Made by a program: the position numbers and the translations under genes. The notes beneath the pieces were generated by a model, which was not told the DNA's origin, searched no databases, and saw nothing but the letters and a program-made list of their open reading frames with translations. This document shows, piece after piece, positions 1 to 10,294 of a stretch of 64,000 nucleotides of DNA. Source of the stretch: Pachyseris speciosa (lineage: Eukaryota > Cnidaria > Anthozoa > Scleractinia > Pachyseridae); the NCBI GenBank assembly GCA_016490735.1, contig JAEMWC010000984.1:252001-316000 (forward strand), read 5' to 3'. Position 1 is the first letter of the stretch. Each line of letters starts with the position of its first letter.

Positions 1-1
1 T

Positions 2-64
2 TTTGATCCCACAGACACAAGTGTCAATCACAGATTCATTATAGATTACTTCGAAAATATCTAA
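2..64 (+). CDS. C-terminal end of an unidentified Polinton gene, cut by the window edge
   Basis: An open frame from base 2 reaches a TAA at 62-64, giving about 20 residues ending ...YFENI. It lies 11 bases before the small zinc protein in the same direction. In Polintons this neighbourhood often holds a capsid gene, but the fragment is too short to assign. Confidence 0.35.
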   Translation, partial: FDPTDTSVNHRFIIDYFENI

Positions 65-75
65 CCTATTGGTAT

Positions 76-231
76 ATGAAGTCTTATTGTGTGAAACAGA
101 AGAAAGTCACTGAATGTGTACCAGGAAGCGAAAGATATCAGAAGACTAAAAATGGTCGAACTGTGATGAAATGTACTTGTGCTGAATGTGGAATCACAAA
201 GACTAAATTTGTCAGAAATCGGGGAAACTAA
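76..231 (+). CDS. Small cysteine-rich protein, DUF5679-like zinc ribbon
   Basis: A 51-residue basic protein with cysteines at positions 5, 14, 33, 35 and 38, including a CAEC (CxxC) pair followed by Gly. The order Tyr-Cys near the N terminus, a central Lys-Asn-Gly-Arg turn and a C-terminal CxxCG resembles the DUF5679 family of tiny zinc-binding proteins found in viruses and phages. The usual second cysteine of the first CxxC is Gln here, so metal binding may be incomplete. The start codon sits in GGTATATG, the same context seen at several virion genes of the second element (63006, 63805, 62170). Its role is unknown. Confidence 0.55.
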   Translation: MKSYCVKQKKVTECVPGSERYQKTKNGRTVMKCTCAECGITKTKFVRNRGN

Positions 232-235
232 TTAG

Positions 236-697
236 CCCGATATTAAAGATATTACAGATATTAAAGATATTACAGATATTAAAGGCATTGATTATACTCG
301 CGGTGGTGCTATTGATATTCATAAGGTTATTGGCAAGCTTCCTAAACCAAAAGCAGGTTGGACTCCAAGTAAGTATAAATATATGGGACCTTATAACCCG
401 TTGCACGAACAGTTGGAATATGATAAAAATACAGGTGAGGTTACAAAATGGAATGTCCAACCATATAATAAAGTAGATGAGATTGCAGCTTACCATGATA
501 TTTGTTATGATATGGGAAAAAATAAAGGTGATTGTGATAGAACAATGGTCGAGTCACTAGATCAAATACCATATGGTGAGATGCCAAAATGGGGTCAAAC
601 AGCCAGATTCTTAATCGACAAAAAACAGAAATTAGGTCTTGGTGTTTCAAAAAACGGAAAAAGCCGTCGAGTGAAGAAAACTGGCAACAAAAACTAG
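236..697 (+). CDS. Parvovirus-VP1-type phospholipase A2-like domain (membrane-penetration protein), partial
   Basis: The first Met is at 383, but the frame is open from 236, just after a TAG, so the true N terminus is probably lost or frameshifted. Counted from Met383, the protein shows a YMGPYNPL-type calcium-binding loop with the Tyr just before the Met, then an AAYHDICYD active-site helix with the His-Asp dyad at residues 38-39. This is the arrangement of the PLA2-like domain in parvovirus VP1 unique regions, which disrupts endosomal membranes, and such domains are known in some Polinton/adintovirus-like elements. The upstream part carries two DIKDIT repeats. The last 109 bases overlap the integrase frame, which suggests a former PLA2-integrase fusion or tight junction broken by a frameshift in the A-rich stretch near 648-663. 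Confidence 0.65.
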   Translation, partial: PDIKDITDIKDITDIKGIDYTRGGAIDIHKVIGKLPKPKAGWTPSKYKYMGPYNPLHEQLEYDKNTGEVTKWNVQPYNKVDEIAAYHDICYDMGKNKGDCDRTMVESLDQIPYGEMPKWGQTARFLIDKKQKLGLGVSKNGKSRRVKKTGNKN

Positions 698-1617
698 CTG
701 ATGAATTACATGCACCCATAAAACGAAATTTCACTCGGCGGCGTGTGATTGTAAATAAAATTGATGAAATATGGGCAAGCGATCTAGTTGAAATGCAACA
801 GTTCAGTAAATGGAATAAAGGTTATCGATATGTTCTTATGGTTATTGATGTCTTCAGCAAATATGGTTGGATTGTCCCATTGAAGGATAAGAAAGGTGAA
901 TCTGTCACTGAAGCATTCAAAACAATATTCAAGGAAGGCAGAAAACCACAGTATTTATGGGTTGATAAAGGTAAAGAGTTTTACAACAAACACTTGAAGG
1001 ACTTGCTAGAGAAACATAGTGTACAGATGTACTCAACTGAGAATGAAGAGAAGTCATCAGTAGTTGAAAGATGGAATAGGACAATGAAGTCCAAAATGTG
1101 GAAGCAGTTCACTGTTCAAGGTAATACACAGTATTTAGACATGTTACCAAAATTAGTGAAACAGTACAACAACACAAAACATTTAAGCACAAAGATGACA
1201 CCCGTTGAAGCATCTGATAAGAGGAATGAAGGAACTGTTTACTTCAATTTGTATGGTGATATGGAGCCATTAAAACAGAAACCAAAATTTAAAATAGGTG
1301 ATAAGGTCCGAATATCTAAGTATAAAAGAAAGACTTTTGATAAAGGATACACACCAAATTGGACTGAAGAAGTGTTTACAGTTGATAAAATCCAATACAC
1401 TAATCCAATCACTTACAAACTAAAAGATCTCAACGATGAAGAAATACAAGGGAGTTTTTATGAAGCTGAATTATTAAAAGCCAGACAGGATGTTTTCCGT
1501 ATTGATAAAGTCATTCGCAGAGATTACAAGAAGAAACAAGCTTTGGTGAAGTGGAAGGGATATAGTGATGACTTCAACAGTTGGATACCGTTCAAGGATT
1601 TAAAGGACATATTATAA
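589..1617 (+). CDS. Polinton integrase (retroviral-type DDE, with chromodomain)
   Basis: This 342-residue protein would insert the element into host DNA. The rve catalytic core shows the triad D65 (in WASDLVEM), D126 (in WVDKGKEF) and E160 (in SVVERWNRTMK), with about 34 residues between the last two, as in retroviral and Polinton integrases. The C-terminal 45 residues form a chromodomain-like module ending in a VKWKGYSDDFNSWIP segment, which commonly targets integrases to chromatin. The frame is intact from 589 to 1617. The first 25-30 residues overlap the PLA2 frame and may not be genuine. It reads toward the terminus at 7809, upstream of the BRO and polymerase genes. Confidence 0.92.
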   Translation: MGSNSQILNRQKTEIRSWCFKKRKKPSSEENWQQKLADELHAPIKRNFTRRRVIVNKIDEIWASDLVEMQQFSKWNKGYRYVLMVIDVFSKYGWIVPLKDKKGESVTEAFKTIFKEGRKPQYLWVDKGKEFYNKHLKDLLEKHSVQMYSTENEEKSSVVERWNRTMKSKMWKQFTVQGNTQYLDMLPKLVKQYNNTKHLSTKMTPVEASDKRNEGTVYFNLYGDMEPLKQKPKFKIGDKVRISKYKRKTFDKGYTPNWTEEVFTVDKIQYTNPITYKLKDLNDEEIQGSFYEAELLKARQDVFRIDKVIRRDYKKKQALVKWKGYSDDFNSWIPFKDLKDIL

Positions 1618-1762
1618 AGAGAAAATTATCTAACATATATGTAAAGGAGACCTACAGTATATCTGTTATTTGCTATTATGTAGCCAAGAATATTATTATT
1701 CCTGACTATATTTAAAAACACAGGTCAAAAATGAATTTAAAAAATTAATTAATATAATATAC

Positions 1763-2584
1763 ATGCAAAAATATTCTTACGATAATAAAGAATTAGATGT
1801 ATCAATTGTTTGTTATCTTGATGATAAAAATGAAATATGGTTCAGAGGAAGAGACATAGCTAAGATTCTTGAATATAAAAATCCACAAAGAGCAATCAGA
1901 AATTATGTTGTATCTGATGATAAAATCTTGATAGACTTAAAATTAAACACAAATAGCAGAGGGACCAAAAGTGTCCATCAGGTCGATAGCAGAGGGACCA
2001 AAAGTGTCCATCAGGTTGAACAGTCTTATAAGTGTTTTTTTATAAACGAATCAGGATTTTATTCACTAATATTATCTTCTAAAAAACAAGAAGCTGTAAA
2101 ATTCAAACATTGGGTTACATCAAAAGTATTACCATCAATCAGAAAACAGGGATATTACAAACGGTTCAATGACAGAAGCAATAATATGCTTTTAATTGAA
2201 AGTGAAAACGATCTGCACTACAAGATTGTATCATTCATCAGAAAGAAATACGATGATGCATTAATGATTGTCGGTCTTGGTGAAAATCAAATAAATTCTA
2301 ACATGAGAATCAGAAGTTATAACAAAGGATATATGGCTGGTCAGTGTGATTTGATGTTGTTGAATCCCACTAGAAAATACAATGCTCTTTGTCTTGAATT
2401 TAAAAGCCCTACTGGTGTGTATCAAGTATCGGACAAACAAGTTAATATGAAGCAAATGTATGAGAAAAATAAGTGCAAATACATTATGAGTGATTGTTTC
2501 GAAGATTTAATTTATGAGATAACCAAACACATGGAAGAAAGCAAATTATACTTATCACGAAGGAAAGATTTAAAAGAAAATTAA
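1763..2584 (+). CDS. BRO-N domain protein fused to a VRR-NUC-like nuclease domain
   Basis: The N-terminal 130 residues match the BRO-N DNA-binding domain of large DNA viruses and phages (IWFRGRDIAKILEYKNPQRAI near residues 25-45, FFINESGFYSLILSSK near 92-107, then KFKHWVTSKVLPSIRKQGYY). The C-terminal 115 residues have the PD-(D/E)XK pattern of VRR-NUC-like nucleases: GQCDLMLL (D196), CLEFKSPTG (E212, K214) and a downstream Gln (Q226). BRO-N is usually regulatory, and VRR-NUC domains act on branched DNA in repair and replication, so a replication role is inferred. A perfect 11-residue duplication (residues 65-86) sits between two conserved blocks of the BRO-N half. The gene is complete, starts 146 bases after the integrase and reads the same way. 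Confidence 0.75.
   Translation: MQKYSYDNKELDVSIVCYLDDKNEIWFRGRDIAKILEYKNPQRAIRNYVVSDDKILIDLKLNTNSRGTKSVHQVDSRGTKSVHQVEQSYKCFFINESGFYSLILSSKKQEAVKFKHWVTSKVLPSIRKQGYYKRFNDRSNNMLLIESENDLHYKIVSFIRKKYDDALMIVGLGENQINSNMRIRSYNKGYMAGQCDLMLLNPTRKYNALCLEFKSPTGVYQVSDKQVNMKQMYEKNKCKYIMSDCFEDLIYEITKHMEESKLYLSRRKDLKEN
1955..2020 (+). repeat. In-frame 33-bp tandem duplication inside the BRO-N gene
   Basis: Two adjacent 33-bp units (1955-1987 and 1988-2020) are nearly identical and encode the same 11 residues containing SRGTKSVHQV. The reading frame is kept. It looks like a recent slippage or unequal-exchange event inside the BRO-N domain. Confidence 0.9.
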
Positions 2585-2617
2585 ATTGATATAAAAATAA
2601 AAATATATAGATTATAT

Positions 2618-2815
2618 ATGGAGAATCAAAATGTTAAGAGAGGTCGGGGAAGGCCTAGAGTTCTCAGTGATGAGGAAAGAAAAAAACACAAGACTACCTA
2701 TATGCTAAATAAAGAATGGTTCTGTAACATATGTAAGACAGGACGTAACTACACAATGGCAGGGAAATCTTGTCATGTTAAAACAAAAAAACATCAAAAA
2801 AATATTCTTCAATAA
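2618..2815 (+). CDS. Small AT-hook and zinc-finger protein
   Basis: A 65-residue, strongly basic protein. Residues 8-14 (RGRGRPR) match an AT-hook, which binds the minor groove of AT-rich DNA. Residues 35-60 form a C2H2-like finger (FCNICK...SCHVKTKKHQ) of the matrin/U1 spacing type. It starts 33 bases after the BRO-nuclease stop, reads the same way and precedes the polymerase, so a DNA-binding or replication-accessory role is inferred. Two nucleic-acid-binding motifs in so short a frame make it more credible than a chance ORF. Confidence 0.6.
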   Translation: MENQNVKRGRGRPRVLSDEERKKHKTTYMLNKEWFCNICKTGRNYTMAGKSCHVKTKKHQKNILQ

Positions 2816-2919
2816 TTACAATTCAAAAGGATCCAGTAATTGGATCAATTGAATTCTCAACCATATTTAAACGCAGACGGAAATGTTTTAAAGAAATAAT
2901 AACTATAGATATATCATAA

Positions 2920-5900
2920 ATGGAAAAAATTATCGAAACTAGTAGTAATATGGACAAGAAAAGTCTTAAAAAATTGAGCAAATCTGAGCTAATCGAGTTG
3001 TTGTTGAAGCAACAGAAACCAAAAATTATTATAGTTGATGACACAAAACCTGTACCTAAACCAAGAACAAGACCAATTCCTGCACCTAGGACTGTCAGGC
3101 CGATTCCCGCCCAAGGACGAAAAGACCAACTGTGAAAGAATTGGTTGATTACTTCGAAAGAAAAAGATTACCAGCACCACCAAAAGAATGGTTGGAAGAA
3201 ATAGAACAATTGAAAAAGAGACCGATCCCAGCACCGAGAACCAAACAGGTGATTCAGAAACCAACGCCTGCACCAAGGACTAAGATAGAGCAAGTTGATA
3301 AAGCTTTGAAAGGTTTCACAAAATCTTTTGAAATCAGTATAAAAAATAACAAAGACCCGCTTGCGCAACTGCAAAACACAAGAAAGGCTGTTGCATATAA
3401 TATTATAAAATTGTTGAATGAAATTAAAGGTCTCAAATTTGTTGAAACACTCAAGGTAACATTTGCAAAAATGACTGACGGAGAAATAGAATACAAAACC
3501 GCATATTTCAACAGTGTAGCTCAAACAATTGTGAATAATCTGGAAGTAACTGAATCACTACAGTTGTCAAAAGACCAAATAATGAATAAGATTGCAGTTT
3601 GGGTATCTGAAGGTTCAGGTTGGACTGTTGATTCAGTTGATAGTCATTATCTTAATATTGTGAAATATCGACCTATGATGGGTTCTTCATACATAAAACT
3701 ACCAGTAGAACTTAGAAATAAAAAAGGTTTGATCAATATGAAAAATGAGGATAATGAATGCTTCAGATGGTCTCATATCAGACATTTGAACCCACAAGAG
3801 AAAAACCCACAGAGGATTAAAAAGTCAGACAAACAGTATATTGACAAATTGGATTATTCAGGAATTGAATTTCCAGTAACTAACAAACAGTACAACAAAA
3901 TAGAAAAACAAAATGAGATCAACATCAATATTTTCGGTTATGAGAATAAACAACCATATCCACTATATGTTTCAAAAGAGAAATATGCAGACTGCTTGAA
4001 TCTGCTTCTAATGACTGAAAATGAAAACAAGCATTATGTGCTAATCAAAGATTTCAATAAGTTCATGTACAATCAAACAAAGCACAAAGAAAGAAAACAC
4101 TTTTGTATGCACTGTCTTCAATGCTTCAGCTCTGAAAGGGTTCTGAATGATCACAAGGACAACTGCATGCAAGTAAATGGCACAAAGGCAATAAAAATGC
4201 CAAACAAAGATAACAACATACTGAAATTCAACAACTTTCATAAACAACAGCAGGTACCATTTGTGATCTATGCTGATTTTGAGGCCATCACTGAAAAAAT
4301 ACACGGTTGTCAACCCAACAATGATAAATCATACACTGAAGCCTATCAGAAGCATACTGACTGTGGATATGGTTACAAAGTTGTTTGTTGTTATGATATA
4401 AATACAGCAAACCAGCAGTAATATACAGGAGTGAAAAGGCTGTGTACAAATTTATGGAAGCTATGCTGGAGGAAGTCAAATATTGCAAGAATGTTGTGAA
4501 AAAAAATTTTAACAAACCATTGAAAATGACTAAAGATGATAAGAAGGAATTCCAAAAAGCTGAAATGTGTCACATCTGTGATAAGAAGTATACTGAAAAG
4601 GATATTAGAGTCCGAGATCATTGTCATATTACCGGCAAGTATAGAGGATCAGCTCACCAAGATTGTAATCTGAAACTCAGAGTGAACCCAGATGAAATAA
4701 AGATACCAGTCATATTTCATAATCTAAGAGGCTATGATAGTCATTTTATTATGCAGGAGATTGGAGCCATTGTTAAGAAGCACACTTACAAAAACAAGAA
4801 AGGTGAAGACTGTCAAATGAATATCAATGCTATCCCAAATAACATGGAGAAGTATATGGCTTTCATGCTTGGCAATCACTTGACCTTCATTGATAGTTTC
4901 CAGTTCATGAGCTCCAGTTTGGAAAAACTTGTAGGCAATCTACCAAAAGAAGCCTTAAAATACACCTCACAAGAGTTCAAGGGAAATGATCTTAATCTGG
5001 TGGCACAGAAAGGTGTTTATCCATACGACGTCATGGACAGCTTTAATAAATTCAATGAAAAGCTTCCAACAAAGGAAGAATCTCACAGCATATTAAGTGA
5101 TGAACATATATCAGATGAAGACTATACGCATGCTCAGACTGTTTGGAAAGCATTCTCTTTGAAAAACATGGGTGATTATCATGATCTGTACCTTAAAACA
5201 GATGTACTCCTACTGGCTGATGTATTTGAAAACTTCAGAAAAACATGCCTTGAGTACTACAAACTGGACCCGTGCCACTATTTCACATCTCCTGGTTTAT
5301 CTTGGGACGCCATGCTTAAAATGACTGACATTAAACTAGAGCTTATGGTTGATATTGATATGTTTCAATTCATTGAAAAGGGTATGCGTGGAGGAATCAG
5401 CTATATAGCCAACCGTTACGGTAAAGCAAACAATAAATACATGAAAGAGCATGATGAGAAGGCGCCCTCGAAGTATATCATGTATCTTGATGCAAACAAT
5501 CTGTATGGTTGGGCAATGAGCCAATACCTTCCAACTGGCGGATTCAGATGGATGACACAAAAACAGATCAATAATTTAGACCTGGCTGTCTATAAAGAAG
5601 ATAGTGCAAAGGGTTTGATTCTTGAAGTTGATTTAGAATACCCCCAGAGTTACATGATCTTCACAATGACTATCCACTGGGACCGGAAAAGGTCAAAGTG
5701 ACTGGGGACATGCTATCAGATTATTGTAAAAACATCGCGAAGAAATATAAAATATCAACTGGTCTGGTACATAAACTGATACCAACATTAAGCAACAAAG
5801 AAAAATACGTGCTCCATTATAGCAACCTCCAATTATATACTGATCTCGGTTTGAAAATAACTAAAGTCCATCGAGTGTTAGAGTTCAATCAATCCCCATG

Positions 5901-6743
5901 GCTCAGACAGTACATCGACTTCAACACTCAGAAAAGAACTAGCGCAAAAAATGCCTTTGAGAAAGACTTCTTCAAGCTGATGAATAACAGTGTATTTGGC
6001 AAAACGATGGAAAACCTCAGAAAGCGAGTAGACGTCAGATTGGTGACTGATTAGAAGAAGCTATTGAAATTAGCTAGTAAACCCACTTATGTTAGCAGTA
6101 AAATCTGCACTGAAAATCTAGTAGCTGTTCATAAGATAAAAGAAACACTTACTTTAAACCGGCCAGCATACGTGGGGATGTGTATTCTAGACCTTAGCAA
6201 GACACTGATGTACGATTTCCATTACAACTACATTAAACAAAAGTACGGTAACAAGGCCAAGCTGCTCTTCACAGACACAGACTCATTGACCTATGAAATT
6301 GAAACCCAAGACGTCTATAGAAATTTCTGGAACGATAAAGATAAATTCGATAACAGCGACTACCCTGAAAGCTCGCCGTATTTCAATAAGACTAATAAAA
6401 AAGTTATTGGCAAATTCAAAGATGAGGCAGCAGGAGTACCCGTTTGCGAATTCATCGGTCTGCGATCGAAAATGTATAGCTATATGAAAGATAACCAAAA
6501 TGGAGGAAAACAGCAAAAGGAATAAAAAAGAACATAATCAAAAATAAAATCAAACATGAAAATTATAAAGACACTCTATTCAATAATAAACAGTTGCATC
6601 ATAGAATGAAAACAATCAGAAGTCAGAACCATGAACTTGGAAGTTATGAGATAAATAAAGTATCACTCAGCTGCTTTGACGACAAGCGGTATATTCATGA
6701 TAATGGCGTGACAAGCTTTGCATACGGACATTATAAAATCTAG
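2920..6743 (+). pseudogene. Protein-primed family B DNA polymerase (Polinton PolB), frameshifted
   Basis: This replicates the element. In order it shows a proline/arginine-rich N terminus with PIPAPRT repeats (about 3040-3290); a C2H2-like finger (about 4105-4170); exonuclease motif I (YADFEA; Asp 4275-4277, Glu 4281-4283); an endonuclease-VII-like zinc module with CHIC and DHCHITG (about 4567-4680); Exo II (HNLRGYDSHFI, about 4719-4748); Exo III (YHDLYLKTD, about 5178-5205); polymerase motif A (DANNLYGWAM, about 5488-5518); motif B ([11 protein letters not shown], about 5983-6015); and motif C (TDTDS, about 6271-6285). It ends at a TAG at 6741-6743. The coding sequence is broken by apparent single-base shifts near 3110, 4405, 5645 and 6500, and by an in-frame TAG at 6052-6054. 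All catalytic motifs survive, so inactivation is recent or partly a sequencing artefact. Confidence 0.93.
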
Positions 6744-7205
6744 CTGTTGACGTCACACCATAGCTGTGGTGTTTTTATCGCCTCAAACCCACTGATTTGT
6801 CTAGTTCAGGATAGTATTGTGAGTTTTGTTGTATATTAAATTTAAAATACTGCCCTCTTTCTGACCCTTTACCCGAAGAATTAGCATATGAGACAGGAAC
6901 ATTTGTTGGGGGGTTTCCCTTTCGAATGAGTCACCAAACTACGTCACTATGTTTAGGGGATTCAAGATTTTTCGCTTTTTACACATGCGTATTATTTTTT
7001 ATCTTTGAAAATTTCATTTATGTACCACAAGCATAAAAATGAAAATACAAACGCAAATATAAGGGTTGTTTCACACTGATAAAGAGTGGCTTGTATACAG
7101 AGTATCTAACGATTGGAAAAAGCGGGGGCCTTTCGTTAGCGAAATGTATACAAGCCACCCCGTGGAATAACGAAAAACCCCCGCCGTTATTCCATGGGTT
7201 AAAAA

Positions 7206-7238
<33 letters not shown>

Positions 7239-7601
7239 AAATCACCCTGAGATGGTGTCGGATTGTTGGGTAGAGCTATAGTTAAGCTTCGGCTTGTCAG
7301 AAGTGCCGGTTCAATCTCAAGCCGGAGGGTGAAAAAAACAATTAAACAAATACTTGGCCCTAAGAGGGTCTGATAGGGCCAGAGCGGAGTGGAGGTGGGA
7401 ACATAAATGATAGTGCTCTGGTGGTGTGGTGGTGGGAATACAAAAAAACAAAACAAAACAAAAAAAACCTCTCATGAGGGACGGGTGGTGATTCAAATTC
7501 CAAATTAAGTCCCTCATGAGAGGTTCTGGTGGCCACCAGTTTTGCTATTTTTTTTCTGCATCTTTAATTGCTTCAACAAATTATGTAACCATCGGATAGC
7601 T
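6744..7601. other. Non-coding stem-loop-rich stretch between PolB and the terminal repeat
   Basis: No credible gene. There are four strong inverted repeats: 7086-7099 with 7145-7158 (14 of 14 pairs), 7160-7172 with 7184-7196, 7468-7482 with 7509-7523 (15 of 15, built on CTCATGAG), and the perfect palindrome 7526-7539. A run of AAAAAT repeats lies at 7200-7240. A weak tRNA-like promoter pair lies at about 7265-7315 (see rejected items). The stems may mark transcript ends or replication structures near the terminus; this is inference. Confidence 0.6.
6753..6775 (+). terminator. Stem-loop followed by T-run just after PolB
   Basis: ACACCA and TGGTGT flank a 6-base loop and are followed directly by TTTTT, ten bases after the polymerase stop. 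This is the form of an intrinsic terminator. Whether viral-type polymerases use it here is unknown. Confidence 0.4.
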
Positions 7602-7809
7602 ATAGGTGATGACTCATTCCCTGTTTTCCGAGAATGTCACGCTTGGTGATTTTTCCGAGAAAGTCACGCATTTTAATACGAGATCAAAAATGTGCTGACC
7701 TTGGTTCCATCAGATTGAACAACTATAGTTTTTCCAAAATACGAGATCATTTTGCTAAAACACCCCCTAAATTAATTTATGTGCTGAAACCCCCAAACAC
7801 TATACTACT
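7602..7809 (-). repeat. Terminal inverted repeat of Polinton 1
   Basis: Reading inward from 7809 this segment matches the sequence reading inward from 54678: the terminal AGTAGTATAGTGTTTGGGGG, the block containing GTTGTTCAATCTGATGGAACC, and two copies of a 19-bp motif (7624-7642 and 7651-7669) containing CGAGAATGTCACGC or a one-base variant. The match stops near 7602. This repeat is about 150 bp shorter than its partner because it lacks the 25-bp expansion at 54756-54930. Confidence 0.9.
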
Positions 7810-7815
7810 TTAGAC

Positions 7816-9734
7816 CTCAGCGCCATGTTGCCGGTATTTCTGTTTTTCTTACGGCCGCTTGTATTGTTTGAAAAAAAAAAACAATCAAAATCCTAAACAA
7901 CGGATCATTCGAGGGATCGAGCGTGCGCATTAAGAAACAAAAAGTTAACTCGAGGTACGAGTTTGCTTGACTCTGCTTAGGAATTCAAGCAATCTAACCG
8001 AGAACACAATTTGATTTTTTTTTAATAGGAAACAATTTAATTTAAAATAAACAGGAACAAGAGTGGAAATTTTAACACTGTCATGATTTAATCTCAAAAA
8101 CTGCAGATGGACTCACCGATTCGGTGGATCATGCAGTACAGGAAAACTTTGTTTTCCTTTTTTAATTCGCATCACAAGGATTTTAAGACCATTTCCCTTC
8201 CTTTGGCGGAAAGTTAATGTCGAGAGTTTGTTGATCTCGTTAGTGGACTGTTCACCTTAAAAATTGAAAAGCTGGTTTGTTTGCGTGTGACAAACTTTCA
8301 ATACAAAGCAAACGGGCCATTTTTTCTTTTATCACGAGTTGGCAGGTACCTCCATCTTACCCGCTTCCCCATTGTTTGGAAAAAGATCTACAACAATATA
8401 TTTTGCCAGCCTTTTTTCTATAATAGAAGATTTCTATCTTGCTCTCCTTTGTAATATAGTTGATTTTAGTTTTCGAGTTCTTATTGCTTTGATAGTCAAC
8501 AAAGATAAAGCTAAAAATGGCTTGATATTTTTTGCTGTTTTTGCTGCAAAATAAATAAATAAATAAATAGTATACAGTCAAACCTCTATTAAGCGGTCAC
8601 CTTCGGGAAAGAGCCAACTGGCCGCTTAATAGAGGTTTTCCAAAATGTAGTATGTAATATGGTAAAAATGAAACTGTAGTATGTGTACAGTATCATTGTA
8701 TCGGTTAGCAACAACAGTAACACAAAATATGAGAAAACGATCAAGTAATTGCATGCTCAAGGAAATTCACACCTGCAGCTCTAATGTTGTTTTAAGGCAA
8801 TCGTCTTTGCTTGTAAAACGCATCAACAACGTACATTTTTGCCATTCAACATGAACCACTCTTGTGCTGATTGTATATTAATTTTATATTATGTTGTGTT
8901 TGATGAGCTGTTAAAAGAAACTGGACATGGTTCGCGTATTGTGGTGTCAAAATATCACATTTTATCACATCTCTCACTTAGTACGCGCGCTGTGATTGGT
9001 CAATTTTGCGGGCCGTATTCTACAGTACGGCCCACTTGACTTCAACTAGTTTTCTTTCCTGCGCGCCGGATTAACCTCAGAGATATAACAAATATCTCAC
9101 TAACCTCGTTTTCTTGGTCCGTACTGTAAGTTACGGATCCTCGCGCATGGGCTATAAATCAAAGGGAAAAAACTCGGTCCGTAACTTAAGCCCGGTTTAC
9201 ACGACAAGGTTTTTTGGGCCCGGCACTCCTAAATCTGGCACGCGGGCCAATTTTTTTGGCCCGCCACTGTCCCATTTACACGACAAAATTTGGCACATCT
9301 AGTTTCGACCGGTTCTCAAGATGTAAGTACTATGAACTAAATATCTCCTGTATCCCATATCTATTCTCTCAGGGTCAAACGTATCCATTCAATGTCCATG
9401 ACTAGCTAGTTGCCAAACGAGTTTAAACTTAGGAGAGCAAAGCATCTCATCAAAACGAAACCATTATTGAAGTTAAACATCAAATATCGAAGCACAGCGT
9501 TATATAGCTTGTAAGGCGCCTTATTAAATGTGTGAAGGATAATTTTCTGGCCGGTATATGACAACTGTCATATTTGCGTAACTCCCACGTTTACTCCAAC
9601 GTTTAGCCAGAAGCTTTACCATACATTAATACCAAGTGATAAGACGACAATTCTTCTTCTTTGCTGTTTCCCTTAGCGAGTCTCCCACCCACCAGGAAAG
9701 CTAACATGTTTGTTGCACATTTATTTTCGTGCAG
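7816..9734. other. Non-coding upstream region of TPR-CHAT copy 1
   Basis: No gene seen; the short open frames here are not maintained in copy 2. It holds a 60-bp palindrome at 8580-8639 and inverted GGTCCGTACTGTAAGTTACGG-like sequences around 9015-9180. A block at about 9190-9305, containing two TTTACACGACAA motifs, is absent from copy 2. The stretch is presumably promoter-side DNA of the TPR-CHAT gene. Confidence 0.6.
8580..8639. repeat. Palindromic repeat (MITE end or foldback), copy 1
   Basis: AAACCTCTATTAAGCGG and its complement flank an 18-base centre. The same palindrome is at 40025-40084 in copy 2. A TATACAG context on its left is typical of TA-targeting mariner-like elements. Confidence 0.6.
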
Positions 9735-9800
9735 GCCTGTATCATCCCTACTGCGGTTACCTAAAAACTCAAGAACTGGTTTGGGACGTGATCAGCAAAG
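9735..9800 (+). other. Candidate 5' untranslated exon of TPR-CHAT copy 1
   Basis: A 66-bp block is bounded by an acceptor (TTTTCGTGCAG) and a strong donor (AAAG|GTAAGTG), and both sites are kept in copy 2 at 41598-41663. It contains stop codons, so if used it would be 5' UTR joined to the exon starting at 13223. Splicing is inferred from the consensus only. Confidence 0.45.
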
Positions 9801-10294
9801 GTAAGTGATTGTCTGTGCCAAATACTCCGACCGTTATGTCATTCTTAGCCGCCGAGTTGGCAAAAATCAGGCGATATTCCTCAAAATCAAGTAGGATAAT
9901 TGTCTTATTATTCAAACCATTGATAACAAGCCAAATGTAAAGCGCATTTGATTATTACGTCATAGAAAATGCGCTATACAAATTCATTCATTCATTCATT
10001 CATTCACTGTTCACTGAAATTATGTCATGATATGTGCGGTATAGAAATACATGACCACTGAGTAGATACCGAATGAATCAACAGCAACCGACATCCTACA
10101 CATCCTTAACCAAGACCATTGAAAGCAATGGTATACTCCTCTTTCTTGGCATCCAGTTATGAAACCAAGCACCCCAAATAGAAACCAAGGTCTACGTGAA
10201 ATCTACGAACACCGGTTTATTATTACACTATTAGGCAGTAGCTACAAACGATGCTTATTGACAACCATCCTTGATAGCGCGCATCGACGCGTGG

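Larger units (their letters stand above)
1..7809 (+). mobile_element. Polinton/Maverick element 1, right-hand part, truncated by the window edge
   Basis: A self-synthesising DNA transposon enters from the left and ends at 7809. It carries the diagnostic Polinton pair, a retroviral-type DDE integrase and a protein-primed family B DNA polymerase, both reading toward the terminus. The end (CTATACTACT) is the inverted match of the start of the second element at 54678, and the ends fit the AG...CT rule of Polintons. The next six bases, TTAGAC, also occur at 39272-39277 in the paralogous host copy, where no element is present, so this is a candidate target duplication. The far end, major capsid gene and protease are not in view. 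The polymerase is broken in several places, so the copy is probably not autonomous. Confidence 0.9.

Noticed and set aside
7252..7330. A tRNA gene in Polinton 1
   Set aside because: GGGTAGAGC and GGTTCAATC resemble A and B boxes, but the T-arm and acceptor stems do not pair. At most it is a degraded tRNA-derived repeat.
7018..7517. Phe-rich reverse-strand ORFs
   Set aside because: They are translations of A-rich low-complexity DNA next to the Polinton terminus.
8339..8554. Small hydrophobic protein conserved in both host copies
   Set aside because: Frame length and ends differ between copies and substitutions do not favour coding; the match is simply due to the segmental duplication.
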